A stretch of 17,659 bases of DNA from Bacteroidales bacterium UBA5621 (GCA_002424525.1 DIKJ01000233.1:1-17659); one strand, 5' to 3'; counted from the stretch's first letter, positions 1 through 9,002 are shown. Program-made: numbers and translations. The notes: generated by a model from the letters alone, not told the origin.

Positions 1-569
1 TTTCTGATCTTCCTTCTCTCAAGCCGTGGGTCAGATTCAAATCCGGTACCCATAACTATCTGATCATCATTTGTGATCTTTACAAAACGATCGGTATAAA
101 TCAGCTCTTTCTTCTCATCAAAAAACAATAGTTCAGTTTCAAGCATGTCGTTAACTTCGTTTATAGCAACCACGCTGTCTCTCAGCTCCCACAGAGTCTT
201 GCTGTCAATATATTTCGCGTATTTTGCCGATACCCTGCCAACCGGTTCCGTGTTCCCATCATGGAAGAAGATCCTGACACCCGATCTGAATTCAAAATAG
301 GGGGGATCGGCGTTTTCATATTTCTCAACAAGGGGCGCAGTCATAACCACCTGTATCTTACCCGAATCGGTATATACTGTTTCGTGGTTCCTTGATGTGG
401 CCGATGGCAGTCTGAGTATATCCGATTTGCTGATAGTTGGAATCTTATTCTCGCACGCGACAAGAGCTGTCAATGCCAGCACTATCGTAATTGCCGGAAG
501 CGCCGAAAGAGTTATTTTAATAATATTTCTCACAGATAAGTGAAAATTTACCGTGTGATGGTTAATCAT
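1..569 (-). CDS. lptC: LptC-like LPS export lipoprotein (3' end cut by window edge)
   Basis: LptC is the inner-membrane-anchored periplasmic bitopic component of the Lpt bridge, passing lipopolysaccharide from LptBFG to LptA. The 189 visible codons show a hydrophobic leader ending in a lipobox-like LVAC, then a beta-rich stretch with DSGKIQ, YFEFRSGVRIFF and DEKKELIYTDRFVKI, the strand pattern typical of Bacteroidota LptC; only a short C-terminus should be missing. The ATG at 569 lies 8 bases inside the preceding OMP gene. A GTG at 533 would give a leader of conventional length with the lipobox Cys at residue 27 rather than 39, so the true start is uncertain. The position directly after coaX and an outer-membrane protein gene agrees with common Bacteroidota order. 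The identification rests on motif pattern and context rather than on a unique catalytic signature. Confidence 0.75.
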   Translation of the reverse strand, partial: MINHHTVNFHLSVRNIIKITLSALPAITIVLALTALVACENKIPTISKSDILRLPSATSRNHETVYTDSGKIQVVMTAPLVEKYENADPPYFEFRSGVRIFFHDGNTEPVGRVSAKYAKYIDSKTLWELRDSVVAINEVNDMLETELLFFDEKKELIYTDRFVKITNDDQIVMGTGFESDPRLERRKIR

Positions 570-1845
570 ATCTGCGTTTCATGAACCAGAAGTCATAGAG
601 GTTCAGACTTACGCCAAGCGTATAGTAATTTTCCTTATGGAGCCCGTTCTCAAAATTTCCGGATTTTTTTGTATAGTCGAAAAACAGGTTCGTTTTGGAG
701 AGGGAGCGTTTGAGAGGTATCCCAATTCCTGCGCTGACACCAAATCCTTTAATCTGCTCATTATTAATCATAAGGTAGTCGTTATCGATATGCGCTCCTA
801 TCCTGTACTCAAGCCTCTCCAGGAGGCTGAACATTGAAAACTTGTTCGGGATATACTCTGCTCCGAAATTCAGCGTTCTTGCGTCAGCAAGGTAACCATC
901 AGCACCAATAATGTCAGCCTGTGACCATTTGGTTGTCAGATAATCCACACCCACGACAAACTTGTTTTTTTTGCCTGCGGAGAGTCCCAGCCTTAATGTG
1001 CCAGGAATATATGTATCCATGCCGGAGGCTGAGATATAAGAGAGCGTATCCCTTGTGTTGAAGGCGCTGAAAAGGTAAGTGAAATTCTTATAGTCGGACT
1101 TGAAGTGTTTACCTGACGTAAGTGATATGCCGGCATTTATGAAGTTGTTGTTCTTTAGAGGCGCTATAAACTGAATACCGTAATCGAAATTTACACCGGT
1201 TATCTTCAGTTCTTCAGTACCGGCGTAATGAAAAACTGATTCAGATTCAGTAAAATTATTCTGGTTTGCCCTGTTAAGGGTTCCGAACAGAACACTCATA
1301 TTGACACCGGCTGAAAAATATTCAAGAAAACGGACCCCTGCTCCCAGGAAAAAGTTGGATAAACTGCCACTCCCGAAATGATAGGAGGAGTACTCACCCA
1401 TTACAGGATCGTAATCCGGATCACCTTCGCTTATAACATCAGAGATCTTGTAGTAACCACTGCTTACCGGAACAAGTCCGGCGGCAATTCCCATTCCCCT
1501 CATCAACGGGAAGCCTATGATCAGATGATGAAAATTCATGTCGTCGGATGCAAACCGCGAGCCTCCGTCCCGCAATGCCCTGATGCCATAGTCGAGACCA
1601 AAATCAAAGACAAACGAATTTGTGTCAATACTGCTGTAAGAGGCCGGATTGGCAAAATAGACCGAACTGTTATCACGGAAGGATACTCCTGTTCCTCCCA
1701 TTGCCAGGCTCCTGAAGGAACCCGTTGGCTCAAGATTTCCGAGATTGAACCTTGCATAGGGAGAGTTGATCAGCTTTTGACCGGAGGCAGTGAAAAGAGA
1801 GGAAATTATAAAGAGAGTAATAAGGATAATAAGTTTATTTCGCAT
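562..1845 (-). CDS. Putative outer-membrane beta-barrel protein (PorV/FadL-like)
   Basis: This 427-aa protein starts with a clear Sec signal peptide (residues 1 to about 22, ending in TASGQ) and continues with alternating hydrophobic/polar strands rich in Gly and aromatics, as in outer-membrane barrels. Near the N-terminus, RSLAMGGTGVSFRD followed by FANPASYSSID resembles the opening of PorV/FadL-type barrels (MGGAG ... NPA), a family that includes fatty-acid transporters and type IX secretion partners in Bacteroidota. No residue points to a specific substrate. Its start codon lies within the last 11 bases of coaX and its stop overlaps the possible lptC start, so the three genes are probably translationally coupled. 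Pairing with lptC suggests a housekeeping envelope role, but that is inference. The outer-membrane location is fairly secure; the function is unknown. Confidence 0.75.
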   Translation of the reverse strand: MRNKLIILITLFIISSLFTASGQKLINSPYARFNLGNLEPTGSFRSLAMGGTGVSFRDNSSVYFANPASYSSIDTNSFVFDFGLDYGIRALRDGGSRFASDDMNFHHLIIGFPLMRGMGIAAGLVPVSSGYYKISDVISEGDPDYDPVMGEYSSYHFGSGSLSNFFLGAGVRFLEYFSAGVNMSVLFGTLNRANQNNFTESESVFHYAGTEELKITGVNFDYGIQFIAPLKNNNFINAGISLTSGKHFKSDYKNFTYLFSAFNTRDTLSYISASGMDTYIPGTLRLGLSAGKKNKFVVGVDYLTTKWSQADIIGADGYLADARTLNFGAEYIPNKFSMFSLLERLEYRIGAHIDNDYLMINNEQIKGFGVSAGIGIPLKRSLSKTNLFFDYTKKSGNFENGLHKENYYTLGVSLNLYDFWFMKRRYD

Positions 1846-2557
1846 TGTATTCCAGAATATAATTTAACCCATCAGTCACAATTTCAGGCATGTAGGCGAA
1901 ACTGTGACTGATCTTGTCCTTGAGAAACCCGCTGTCGCCGCCTGACAGGATCACCACGGGTGTACCAGGACTTTTCTCAAACGTGCGAATATACTCATTT
2001 ATTTCATAAACAACCCCGTTGATCACTCCCGCTGTTATGGCCCCGGCAGTGCTTTTCGCGGGAGAATGGAAATTTTCATCCATTTTCAGGTGCGGCAGCT
2101 TGCCGGTGTACCTGTTCAGTGCCCTGAACCTGATCTCTATTCCTGGTGATATGTTCCCTCCCTCATAAACTGAGCCGTGCAGAAAATCATAAGTGATCGC
2201 CGTACCTGCATCAATAACCAGCACGTTCGCGCCGGGATATTGTTTATATGCTCCTGCTACGCCGGCTATCCGGTCTGTTCCCAGGGTTTCGGGGGTCTCA
2301 TACCCGATAGTGAACGGTAGATCCGACTTGTGTGAAAGTAAGTGAACAAACGGAATATTCACAGAGAGCAGATCATAAACAAAGGGAGGCACGATTCTGA
2401 CAGAAGATATGATCGCCTTCTTTATTCTGTATCTCGAAAATTTTTTTTCGATCTGTTCGCACTTTAACTGATTGGTCCTGAATGCCTCAACCTTTTCATC
2501 ACCGTTATAAACAGCAATTTTGGTGGATGTGTTACCGATGTCTATTATAAGATTCAT
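1835..2557 (-). CDS. coaX: Type III pantothenate kinase
   Basis: CoaX phosphorylates pantothenate with ATP, the first committed step of coenzyme A synthesis, in the cytoplasm; the type III enzymes belong to the ASKHA fold, need a monovalent cation and are not feedback-inhibited by CoA. The 240-aa length is normal. Visible motifs are the phosphate-1 loop DIGNTSTK (D6, G8, N9, T10), GTDRIAG with D95 at the position of the catalytic base, DAGTAITYD (D116, phosphate-2/cation site) and GGNISPGI. The ATG at 2557 puts the DxGNT loop right at the N-terminus as expected. The gene lies 21 bases after mfd and overlaps the OMP gene by 11 bases, indicating an operon. No missing key residue was noticed. 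Confidence 0.95.
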   Translation of the reverse strand: MNLIIDIGNTSTKIAVYNGDEKVEAFRTNQLKCEQIEKKFSRYRIKKAIISSVRIVPPFVYDLLSVNIPFVHLLSHKSDLPFTIGYETPETLGTDRIAGVAGAYKQYPGANVLVIDAGTAITYDFLHGSVYEGGNISPGIEIRFRALNRYTGKLPHLKMDENFHSPAKSTAGAITAGVINGVVYEINEYIRTFEKSPGTPVVILSGGDSGFLKDKISHSFAYMPEIVTDGLNYILEYNAK

Positions 2558-2578
2558 GGCGCGAAAAAAACAAAGTTA

Positions 2579-5500
2579 CTAAAAAGTCCGCACTCCAGGA
2601 ACAAGCACTTCTTCCGCCTGAGGAATGCTTCCCAGAACTGCAATTGCAGTATTGACTGATCCGACATCACTCACGGTCAGGCTCAGTTTTGACTCCTTCT
2701 GCTTTACTCTCATCTGTTTTGGCTTGCCGTTCACATAATTCATTATTGTGGCAAAAAGCGGAGTGCGGTAGTAGCCGGAATTTGGATCAGAAATGAAATA
2801 TGCGATCATCAGGTTGTTCTTCAATACTATTTTTTCGATGCCGAGCCTGACTGCCAGCCACTTTACCCTTACAATATTAAGCAACGATGATGCAGGAGGC
2901 GGCATTGTCCCGAACCTGTCCGCAAGCCTCTTTTCAAAGGCTGACAGTGACTCTTCGTTTTCAATTTCATTAAGTTCCTTATATAACCGTATTCTTTCTG
3001 AAATATTGGAAACATATTCATCAGGAAACATAATCTCCAGGTCGGTATCGATTTGAAAGTCCGATACAAACAGTTTATCCTTCTTTTTTATCACAGTTCT
3101 GTCAGCCTCCCCGGGCCCGCTGCCGGCATTAACCGGTTCTGAATCCTTCAGTTCCGCCATTGCCTCGGCTAGTATCCTCTGATATGTTTCAAACCCCAGA
3201 TCAGAGATAAAACCGCTCTGTTCGCCTCCCAGAAGATTGCCGGATCCCCTGATATCAAGATCCTGCATGGCTATATTGAACCCGCTCCCCAGCTCAGAAT
3301 ACTCCTCGATAGCCTTTAACCTTCTCCTGGCTTCGTGCGTAAGAGTGGTCAGGGGTGGTGTTATAAGGTAGCAGAATGCTTTTTTGTTGGAGCGTCCGAC
3401 CCTGCCGCGGAGCTGATGAAGCTCCGACAGCCCGAAATGATGCGCATCGTTGATAAAAATTGTGTTTGCATTGGAAATATCAAGCCCCGATTCAATTATT
3501 GTAGTCGCAATAAGCACATCATAATCACCCTGGATGAAATCGAACATCACATTTTCAATATCCCTCCCCTCCATCTTGCCGTGAACTATGGCACTCTTTA
3601 CATTTGGAGATATTCTGCTGATCCTTGCCTGTATCTCTTTAATATTGTCAACCCTGTTATGAATGAAGAATACCTGGCCGTTGCGCGACACCTCATATTC
3701 AATTCCCTCTTTCAGGATGGCTTCGTTGAAGCCGTGAAGCTCAGTTACAATAGGCATTCTGTTGGGTGGAGGCGTGTTTATGACAGAGAGATCGCGGGCT
3801 CCCATAAGGGAAAACTGCAATGTCCTCGGAATGGGAGTGGCTGTAAGGGTGAGAGTGTCAACACTTGCCCTGAGCTTTTTAAGCTTCTCTTTAACGGAAA
3901 CTCCAAACCTCTGTTCTTCATCAATGATCAGCAGACCGAGATCCCTGAATTTTACGTTTTCGGAGACCAGTTTGTGTGTTCCGATAATGATATCCAGTTT
4001 TCCTTCTTCAAGACGGGACAATATCATCTTCTGGTCGACCGGTTTCCTGTGACGGCTTATGTAATCAACATTACAGGGAAATCCCTTCAGCCGTGAGGTG
4101 AAGGTCTTGTAATGCTGTAGTGCCAGGATGGTTGTGGGGACCAGCACAGCTGTCTGCTTATTGTCGGCAGCAGCTTTAAAGGCAGCTCTGATTGCGAGTT
4201 CAGTTTTGCCGAACCCAACATCGCCGCAAACCAGGCGATCCATTGGATGCGAAGCCTCCATGTCCTCCTTTATGGAGGAGGTGGAGCTTAGCTGGTCAGG
4301 GGTGTCCTCATAGATGAACGATGCCTCAAGCTCACGCTGGAGGTATGAATCAGGGGAAAAAGAATATCCGGGTGATGCTAATCTTCTGGCATATAGATGG
4401 ATGAGATCTTTGGCAATATCCTTGACTCTCTTCCTTGCGGCCTGCTTCAGCTTCTGCCAGGCTCCGGAACCAAGTTTGTAGATCTTTGGCTCGCTGTCGT
4501 CCTTTCCCCTGTATTTAGATATCCGGTGAAGAGAATGGATCCCGACATAGAGAATGTCATTATCCCTGTAAACCAGTTTTATGGCTTCCTGTATTTTTCC
4601 GTTCACTTCGATCTTCTCGAGCCCGCCGAACCGCCCTATCCCGTGGTCGATATGCACAACATAATCGCCGGGATTGAGTCCCGTCAGTTCTTTGACCGAA
4701 ATGCTCTCCTTCCTGGTAAAATATCCTCTGATCCTGAACTTATGGTAGCGGTCGAAAATCTGATGATCAGTATAGACTGATACCACGAGATCATGATCGG
4801 TAAATCCTCCGTGAAGGTTGAGCAGGAGAGGCCTGAACCTGACATCAGGACTGATCTCGGCAAAAATATCCTTCAGCCTGTCGATCTGCGACTGGTTCTC
4901 AGAAATTATATATGTTTCATAATTATTAAGGTGGTTGCTTAAAAGCTTCTCTGAAAGAAGCTCAAAATTCTTATTGAAAACAGGCTGAGGCTCAGTGTGG
5001 AACTCAAACTGAACTTCAGGATTGAAGATAGTCTGCCTTCCTGATTCAACCACCCTGAACTTTCCGCACAGCTCGAAGAACCTGTTGCCGGTCATGACGC
5101 TGTTGATCTTCTGGCTGACCCGGGCCTCCTCCTCTTTCTCTTTTATCTGATCGTAAATGGAATTCATTCTTTCCTTCACGAAAAGAGGATCTTCGATCCA
5201 GACGAGGGAAGAGGGAGGCAGAAAATCAGTAAATGAATCACTAGTCATTTCAATTGAGATATCCTGAATATTCGGGATTATCGACACGGTAGTATGAATA
5301 TCGACAGACAGCTGATCGTCGGTATTGAATGACCTTATTGTCTCGACCTCTTCGCCAAAGAAGTCGACCCGGTATGGCCTGTCGGCAGAATATGAAAAAA
5401 CATCGGCTATACTGCCCCTTATCGAGTACTGCCCGGGTTCATAGACAAAATCGACACGTTCGAAATTATACTCCCGAAGCACTTCCTCAAGGAACTCAAG

Positions 5501-5959
5501 TGAGATACGGTCACCTTTGCTGACCGATAAAGTATTCTTTTTCAGATTTTTGCGGCTTATAACCTTTTCCATGGCCGATTCAGGGTAGGTTATGATGACC
5601 CGTTTCCTTTTTCCTGAGACCAGGTTATTCAGCACTTCGGTGCGCAGGACTATATTGGCCGGTTCGGTCTGTTCATACTGAACCGACCTTTTGTAGGTGG
5701 ATGGAAAGAAAAACACGGAATCGTCGCCAATCAGCGACGACATGTCGTTGTAGAAATAGGCAGCTTCCTCTTTTTCAGGCACTATTACAATATGGGTGAG
5801 CTGGGTCCTGAAAAAGATGTTTGCCAGGATGACCGCCCGGGAAGAGCCTGATAATCCTCCGATCCGTATGTTGCCTGTCTCGCCGGCGGAGATTGACTCC
5901 GTCAGGCGGGGCAGGACAGGATGATCATTGTAAAGGGCTGATATTTCGTTTTCTTTCAT
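2579..5959 (-). CDS. mfd: Transcription-repair coupling factor Mfd
   Basis: Mfd is a cytoplasmic SF2 translocase that removes RNA polymerase stalled at DNA lesions and recruits UvrA for nucleotide excision repair. At 1126 aa it is full length (E. coli about 1150). Order of domains: an N-terminal UvrB-like module (about 1-330) with a degenerate P-loop region (GLSGSSRA), as in other Mfd; the RNA-polymerase-interacting domain at about 429 (VVHIDHGIGRFGGLEK); the RecG-like motor with Walker A GDVGFGKTE (about 577-585), DEEQ (about 679), TATPIPRTL (about 704-712), IESGLDISNANT and LHQLRGRVGRS (about 846-857); then GGEQSGFISDLGFETY and the C-terminal D7 domain. It starts 45 bases after the histidine kinase gene with no convincing promoter in the gap, so it may be read from the kinase transcript as well as from an undetected promoter. 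Confidence 0.98.
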   Translation of the reverse strand: MKENEISALYNDHPVLPRLTESISAGETGNIRIGGLSGSSRAVILANIFFRTQLTHIVIVPEKEEAAYFYNDMSSLIGDDSVFFFPSTYKRSVQYEQTEPANIVLRTEVLNNLVSGKRKRVIITYPESAMEKVISRKNLKKNTLSVSKGDRISLEFLEEVLREYNFERVDFVYEPGQYSIRGSIADVFSYSADRPYRVDFFGEEVETIRSFNTDDQLSVDIHTTVSIIPNIQDISIEMTSDSFTDFLPPSSLVWIEDPLFVKERMNSIYDQIKEKEEEARVSQKINSVMTGNRFFELCGKFRVVESGRQTIFNPEVQFEFHTEPQPVFNKNFELLSEKLLSNHLNNYETYIISENQSQIDRLKDIFAEISPDVRFRPLLLNLHGGFTDHDLVVSVYTDHQIFDRYHKFRIRGYFTRKESISVKELTGLNPGDYVVHIDHGIGRFGGLEKIEVNGKIQEAIKLVYRDNDILYVGIHSLHRISKYRGKDDSEPKIYKLGSGAWQKLKQAARKRVKDIAKDLIHLYARRLASPGYSFSPDSYLQRELEASFIYEDTPDQLSSTSSIKEDMEASHPMDRLVCGDVGFGKTELAIRAAFKAAADNKQTAVLVPTTILALQHYKTFTSRLKGFPCNVDYISRHRKPVDQKMILSRLEEGKLDIIIGTHKLVSENVKFRDLGLLIIDEEQRFGVSVKEKLKKLRASVDTLTLTATPIPRTLQFSLMGARDLSVINTPPPNRMPIVTELHGFNEAILKEGIEYEVSRNGQVFFIHNRVDNIKEIQARISRISPNVKSAIVHGKMEGRDIENVMFDFIQGDYDVLIATTIIESGLDISNANTIFINDAHHFGLSELHQLRGRVGRSNKKAFCYLITPPLTTLTHEARRRLKAIEEYSELGSGFNIAMQDLDIRGSGNLLGGEQSGFISDLGFETYQRILAEAMAELKDSEPVNAGSGPGEADRTVIKKKDKLFVSDFQIDTDLEIMFPDEYVSNISERIRLYKELNEIENEESLSAFEKRLADRFGTMPPPASSLLNIVRVKWLAVRLGIEKIVLKNNLMIAYFISDPNSGYYRTPLFATIMNYVNGKPKQMRVKQKESKLSLTVSDVGSVNTAIAVLGSIPQAEEVLVPGVRTF

Positions 5960-6004
5960 CTGCCGTGATGTGCTGGAATAATTTAGTCAGGTTTTGTGAT
6001 TTCT

Positions 6005-7363
6005 TCAGTTCTGAAAGCTCATGGTGAACACTGTCTCTCTTCCTGGTACCGAACGAACCTTCAGACTCCCTCCATGCGCCCCGATTATCTGCTTTGAGAT
6101 GCTCAGTCCTATACCTGAACCGCTTTCCCTTGTGGTGAAGAATGGAATGAATATCTCTGCCAGGTGCTCCTCTCTGATACCGGGTCCATTATCCGATACG
6201 CATATCTCCGGACGATGATTCCTGTCCCTTCCTGCAATAACGCTTATTTTTCCATCCGGATTGTTTTCGTTGGCTTCCACCGCATTCTTTATGAGGTTCA
6301 GTAACACAAGCGAAATCAGGTCCTCATCGGCAAAGATCTCAAGGTCAGGTGTATTAATCCCAAAGGAGATTTCTATATATTCGCCTTTGCTGAGCGAATT
6401 ACTCAGGATCTTTACCCTGGAGAAGAGCTCCGAAACCCTGAAAAACTTCATTTCAGGTTCAGGTATACGGGTAAGCTTCCGGTACGATTCAACAAATGCC
6501 ATAAGTCCCTTTCCCTGTTTCTTTATAACATTCAGTCCCTGGAGTGTGGTTGAAATAGTCTTTTCCGTGACATTCTCCGGCAGTACCGGCTTTTCATCCT
6601 TATAATAAATACCTGACAAAGATTCAGATAATGAGGTAATTGGTGTAATCGAGTTCATTATTTCATGCATCAAAACACGGATAAGCCGCATCCATGAATC
6701 AACTTCTTTTTCATCCAGTTCATGTTTGATATCCTGGATCGATAAGATCATCAGCTCATTATCATTCGACCGGAAAGATGTGGATTTTAACAGGAGCTGT
6801 ACTTCACCCTGGCTGGTGTTAATGGCAATCAACCGGCGGTCAAATGGTTTAAGGCTCTCAATTGCCCTGAACAATTTCTTATCTACCCGTTCTATCTGCC
6901 GCAGATGAGTAAGAACATCTGTTGAAAGTAATCTTGTCGCTGCTGAATTTGTGTGATATATGAACCCTTTATTGTTGTAAGTGATGATCCCTGTAGCGAG
7001 GTGTTCCAGAATTTTACGGAAATATTGTTCCTGCTGGCTGATTTCTATTTTTAACTGTTGTATCCGGTGGTTAACACTGTTCATGCTCTGGTGCAACTCC
7101 CTGAGACTTTTATTCATTTTATCAACAGGGAATGTGAGGTTGGAATCATCATTCCTTACTGAATCGAAAAACAGCCTTATGTTCCTGTTTGTCCTGTTCA
7201 GTCTCGATATCAGGCTGATGGTAAGCATTACGATCGTGAGTGAGCATAGTATTGAAAAGCGTACTGATTGTTCGTTTACGATCAGGTAACCCAGCAGAAC
7301 GGAGAAGAGAACTACAAGAGATACTCTTATTATTATATTAATATACAGGTTTTTACTGATCAT
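6005..7363 (-). CDS. PAS-containing sensor histidine kinase, NtrB/NtrY-like, with minimal periplasmic loop
   Basis: This 452-aa kinase should autophosphorylate and pass phosphate to the response regulator encoded just upstream, whose 3' end it overlaps by 11 bases. Two membrane helices (about 14-29 and 36-53) are joined by only about six residues (NEQSVR), so there is no extracellular sensor domain. A polar, probably coiled-coil linker (about 60-112) leads to a PAS-like domain (about 113-215, GIITYNNKGFIYHTNSAA). The dimerisation/phosphoacceptor helix contains MHEIMNSITPITSLS with His233. The ATPase domain shows the N box (LIKNAVEANEN, N360), G1 box SDNGPG (D391-G395), an F box (FIPFFTT) and G2 box GSGIGLS. 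All catalytic boxes are intact. The layout fits intramembrane-sensing kinases that depend on a partner membrane protein or a cytoplasmic PAS ligand; the actual signal is unknown. Confidence 0.93.
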   Translation of the reverse strand: MISKNLYINIIIRVSLVVLFSVLLGYLIVNEQSVRFSILCSLTIVMLTISLISRLNRTNRNIRLFFDSVRNDDSNLTFPVDKMNKSLRELHQSMNSVNHRIQQLKIEISQQEQYFRKILEHLATGIITYNNKGFIYHTNSAATRLLSTDVLTHLRQIERVDKKLFRAIESLKPFDRRLIAINTSQGEVQLLLKSTSFRSNDNELMILSIQDIKHELDEKEVDSWMRLIRVLMHEIMNSITPITSLSESLSGIYYKDEKPVLPENVTEKTISTTLQGLNVIKKQGKGLMAFVESYRKLTRIPEPEMKFFRVSELFSRVKILSNSLSKGEYIEISFGINTPDLEIFADEDLISLVLLNLIKNAVEANENNPDGKISVIAGRDRNHRPEICVSDNGPGIREEHLAEIFIPFFTTRESGSGIGLSISKQIIGAHGGSLKVRSVPGRETVFTMSFQN

Positions 7364-8732
7364 CGTCCCTATCCTTTTTAAGTTTATTATATAAGGTTTG
7401 CCTGGTTATTCCAAGCAGTTCTGCTGCCGTTGTGAAGTTGCCGTTAGTTTTTTCCAGTGCCAGCCGGATCATCTTTTTCTCCATCTCTTCAAGTCTGGTG
7501 ATTGAACCGTTACTGTATATCTGAGTGGCTGGCCGCAGAAAGAGGTCGTCAGGTTTAATGACCGCAGTATCACTTAATATGACAGCTTTTTCAAATGTAT
7601 TTTCGAGTTCCCTGATATTTCCGGGCCAGTGGTACTCCTGCAGTTTTTCAAGAGCCTGTTGATTTATTTTCAGATCAGGTTTATTGTACTTCTGAGTATA
7701 TTTCCTCAGAAAAAATTCTGCAAGAGTAATGATGTCGTTTCCTCTTTCCCGCAGTGGGGGTAATTCTAACTGGATTGTGTTTATCCGGTAAAGGAGATCT
7801 TCACGGAAAAGCCCCTCTTTCACCATATCTTCGAGGTTCTTATTGGTTGCACAGATCAGTCTGATATCTGTGTCTATGGGCTGGTTAGATCCGATCCTGG
7901 TAATCTGCCGGTTTTCGATTGCCGCCAGTAACTTGGCCTGAAGATGGAATGAAAGATTTCCGATCTCATCAAGAAACAGGGTTCCCTTGTGGGCGATCTC
8001 AAATTTTCCCTGCCTGTTTTCCCGTGCATCGGTGAAAGCGCCTTTAATGTGGCCAAAGAGTTCACTCTCAAAGAGGGTTTCGCTTACAGCACCCATATCG
8101 ACAATTACCAGCAGTTCATCCGCTCTGTCTGACAAGCGATGAATCTCCTTTGCTATCAGCTCTTTGCCTGTTCCGTTCTCTCCGGTGATCAACACATTGG
8201 CATCCGTCCCGGCAACTTTCCGCACGATATTCAGTACATTCATCAGCAGGGGTGATGATCCGATAATGGGCCTTTGATCACGGTTCATCTGCTTCTTCAA
8301 CTCTGATTCCCTCTCCTTCAGGTCTTTAACCTCTCTCTTTGACAGATTGAGCTGGATTGCAAGCTTAAGCGTTGCAAGGAGTTTTTCATTATCCCATGGC
8401 TTAAGAATAAAATCGGACGCCCCCGCTTTCAGGGCTCTTACTGCGGTATCAATGTCCCCGTAAGCGGTTATCAGAACAACAGAGACGTCAGGATTTGTCT
8501 GTTTGATCTTTCCCAGCCAGTAAATCCCTTCGTTGCCCGTATTTACCCCGGCAGTGAAATTCATATCAAGCAGAACAACATTGTAATCCTTCTTTCTAAG
8601 TTCCGAAGATATCTGGTTGGGATTGGATATGACCGTGACTTCTCCGAATTCAGGAGAAAGCAATATCTCAAGGGTACTGAGTATACTCTTACTGTCATCA
8701 ACGATCAATATGTTTCCTTTCTGGACTGGCAT
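7353..8732 (-). CDS. Sigma-54-dependent NtrC-family response regulator
   Basis: This 459-aa transcription activator probably drives sigma-54 promoters when phosphorylated by the adjacent kinase. The receiver domain (about 1-125) has the DD acidic pair in LIVDDSKS, the phospho-acceptor Asp56 in VVLLDMNF and the K of LKPWD. The AAA+ domain shows Walker A GENGTGKE (about 183-190), the sigma-54 contact loop as KGAFTDA (about 229-235; canonical GAFTGA), Walker B LFLDEIGN, and the arginine-bearing [10 protein letters not shown] and [12 protein letters not shown] Fis-type helix-turn-helix ends the protein ([22 protein letters not shown]). I chose the ATG at 8732; an in-frame TTG at 8747 is possible but less likely. 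A promoter candidate lies about 90 bases upstream. The permeases transcribed in the opposite direction from the same gap are the obvious candidate targets. Confidence 0.93.
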   Translation of the reverse strand: MPVQKGNILIVDDSKSILSTLEILLSPEFGEVTVISNPNQISSELRKKDYNVVLLDMNFTAGVNTGNEGIYWLGKIKQTNPDVSVVLITAYGDIDTAVRALKAGASDFILKPWDNEKLLATLKLAIQLNLSKREVKDLKERESELKKQMNRDQRPIIGSSPLLMNVLNIVRKVAGTDANVLITGENGTGKELIAKEIHRLSDRADELLVIVDMGAVSETLFESELFGHIKGAFTDARENRQGKFEIAHKGTLFLDEIGNLSFHLQAKLLAAIENRQITRIGSNQPIDTDIRLICATNKNLEDMVKEGLFREDLLYRINTIQLELPPLRERGNDIITLAEFFLRKYTQKYNKPDLKINQQALEKLQEYHWPGNIRELENTFEKAVILSDTAVIKPDDLFLRPATQIYSNGSITRLEEMEKKMIRLALEKTNGNFTTAAELLGITRQTLYNKLKKDRDDDQ

Positions 8733-8823
8733 TATTATTTCGTTCAATTACCCCCGGGCCACCTGTCATGACCCAGGGCCGGGAGGAGAGATCGGGTGCC
8801 GTACTCTCAGATTTGCACAGCCG

Positions 8824-8855
8824 TAAAGATAGATACATAAAACAACAATATCAAA
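8824..8855 (-). promoter_or_regulatory. Candidate Bacteroidota-type promoter for the regulator/kinase genes
   Basis: On the minus strand TTTG (8855-8852) is followed after exactly 20 bases by TATCTTTA (8831-8824). The known Bacteroidota housekeeping consensus is TTTG, 19-20 bases, TAnnTTTG, so only the final base departs. Transcription would start near 8817, giving a leader of about 85 bases before the ATG at 8732. This is a sequence match only. Confidence 0.5.
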
Positions 8856-8870
8856 AACGATGTAAAGATA

Positions 8871-8882
8871 TTTTACGTAAAA
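8871..8882. promoter_or_regulatory. Perfect 12-base palindrome, possible operator
   Basis: TTTTACGTAAAA is a perfect palindrome in the divergent gap. It lies 16 bases upstream of the -33 element of the minus-strand promoter candidate. Dimeric regulators, including Fis-type helix-turn-helix proteins, bind such sites, but AT-rich DNA yields short palindromes by chance; the role is inferred. Confidence 0.3.
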
Positions 8883-8897
8883 GTGTAAAAATAATAT

Positions 8898-8927
8898 ACG
8901 TTCGAAATAATTTAAAATTATTAACGT
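8898..8927. repeat. Interrupted inverted repeat in the divergent control region
   Basis: Outer arms ACGTT (8898-8902) and AACGT (8923-8927) enclose inner arms AATAATTT (8906-8913) and AAATTATT (8915-8922), which are perfect reverse complements around one base. Only a three-base CGA bulge on the left breaks the symmetry. It sits 26 bases before the sigma-54-like element that faces the first permease gene, so it could be an activator or repressor site. There is no U-tract suggesting a terminator. Confidence 0.4.
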
Positions 8928-8953
8928 GCTGTATATCAGCAGCAAGGTACTTT

Positions 8954-8969
8954 TGGCATATTTTTAGTT
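8954..8969 (+). promoter_or_regulatory. Degenerate sigma-54-like promoter element before the first permease
   Basis: TGGCATATTTTTAGTT matches the -24 half of the sigma-54 consensus well (TGGCA) but the -12 half poorly: GT stands where GC is expected, with the right GG-N10 spacing. The start site would fall near 8980, about 23 bases before the ATG at 9003. The divergent NtrC-family regulator makes such an element plausible, yet the -12 mismatch keeps confidence low. Confidence 0.3.
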
Positions 8970-9002
8970 CCGGAGACTGAGGACAACCATTCGAATAGAG
9001 AA

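Noticed and set aside
1378..1911. 177-codon open frame on the plus strand opposite the OMP and coaX genes
   Set aside because: It lies wholly antisense to genes with clear signal peptide or catalytic motifs and encodes no recognisable protein.
3335..4096. 253-codon open frame on the plus strand inside mfd
   Set aside because: It is antisense to the conserved Mfd motor domain, has no recognisable motif, and is explained by the codon composition of mfd.
8733..8747. TTG start adding five residues to the response regulator
   Set aside because: The in-frame ATG at 8732 still gives a complete receiver domain and is the more common start codon.
8765..8772. GTCATGAC palindrome in the leader of the response regulator
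   Set aside because: It is only eight bases and the flanks do not extend the symmetry, so chance is the simplest explanation.
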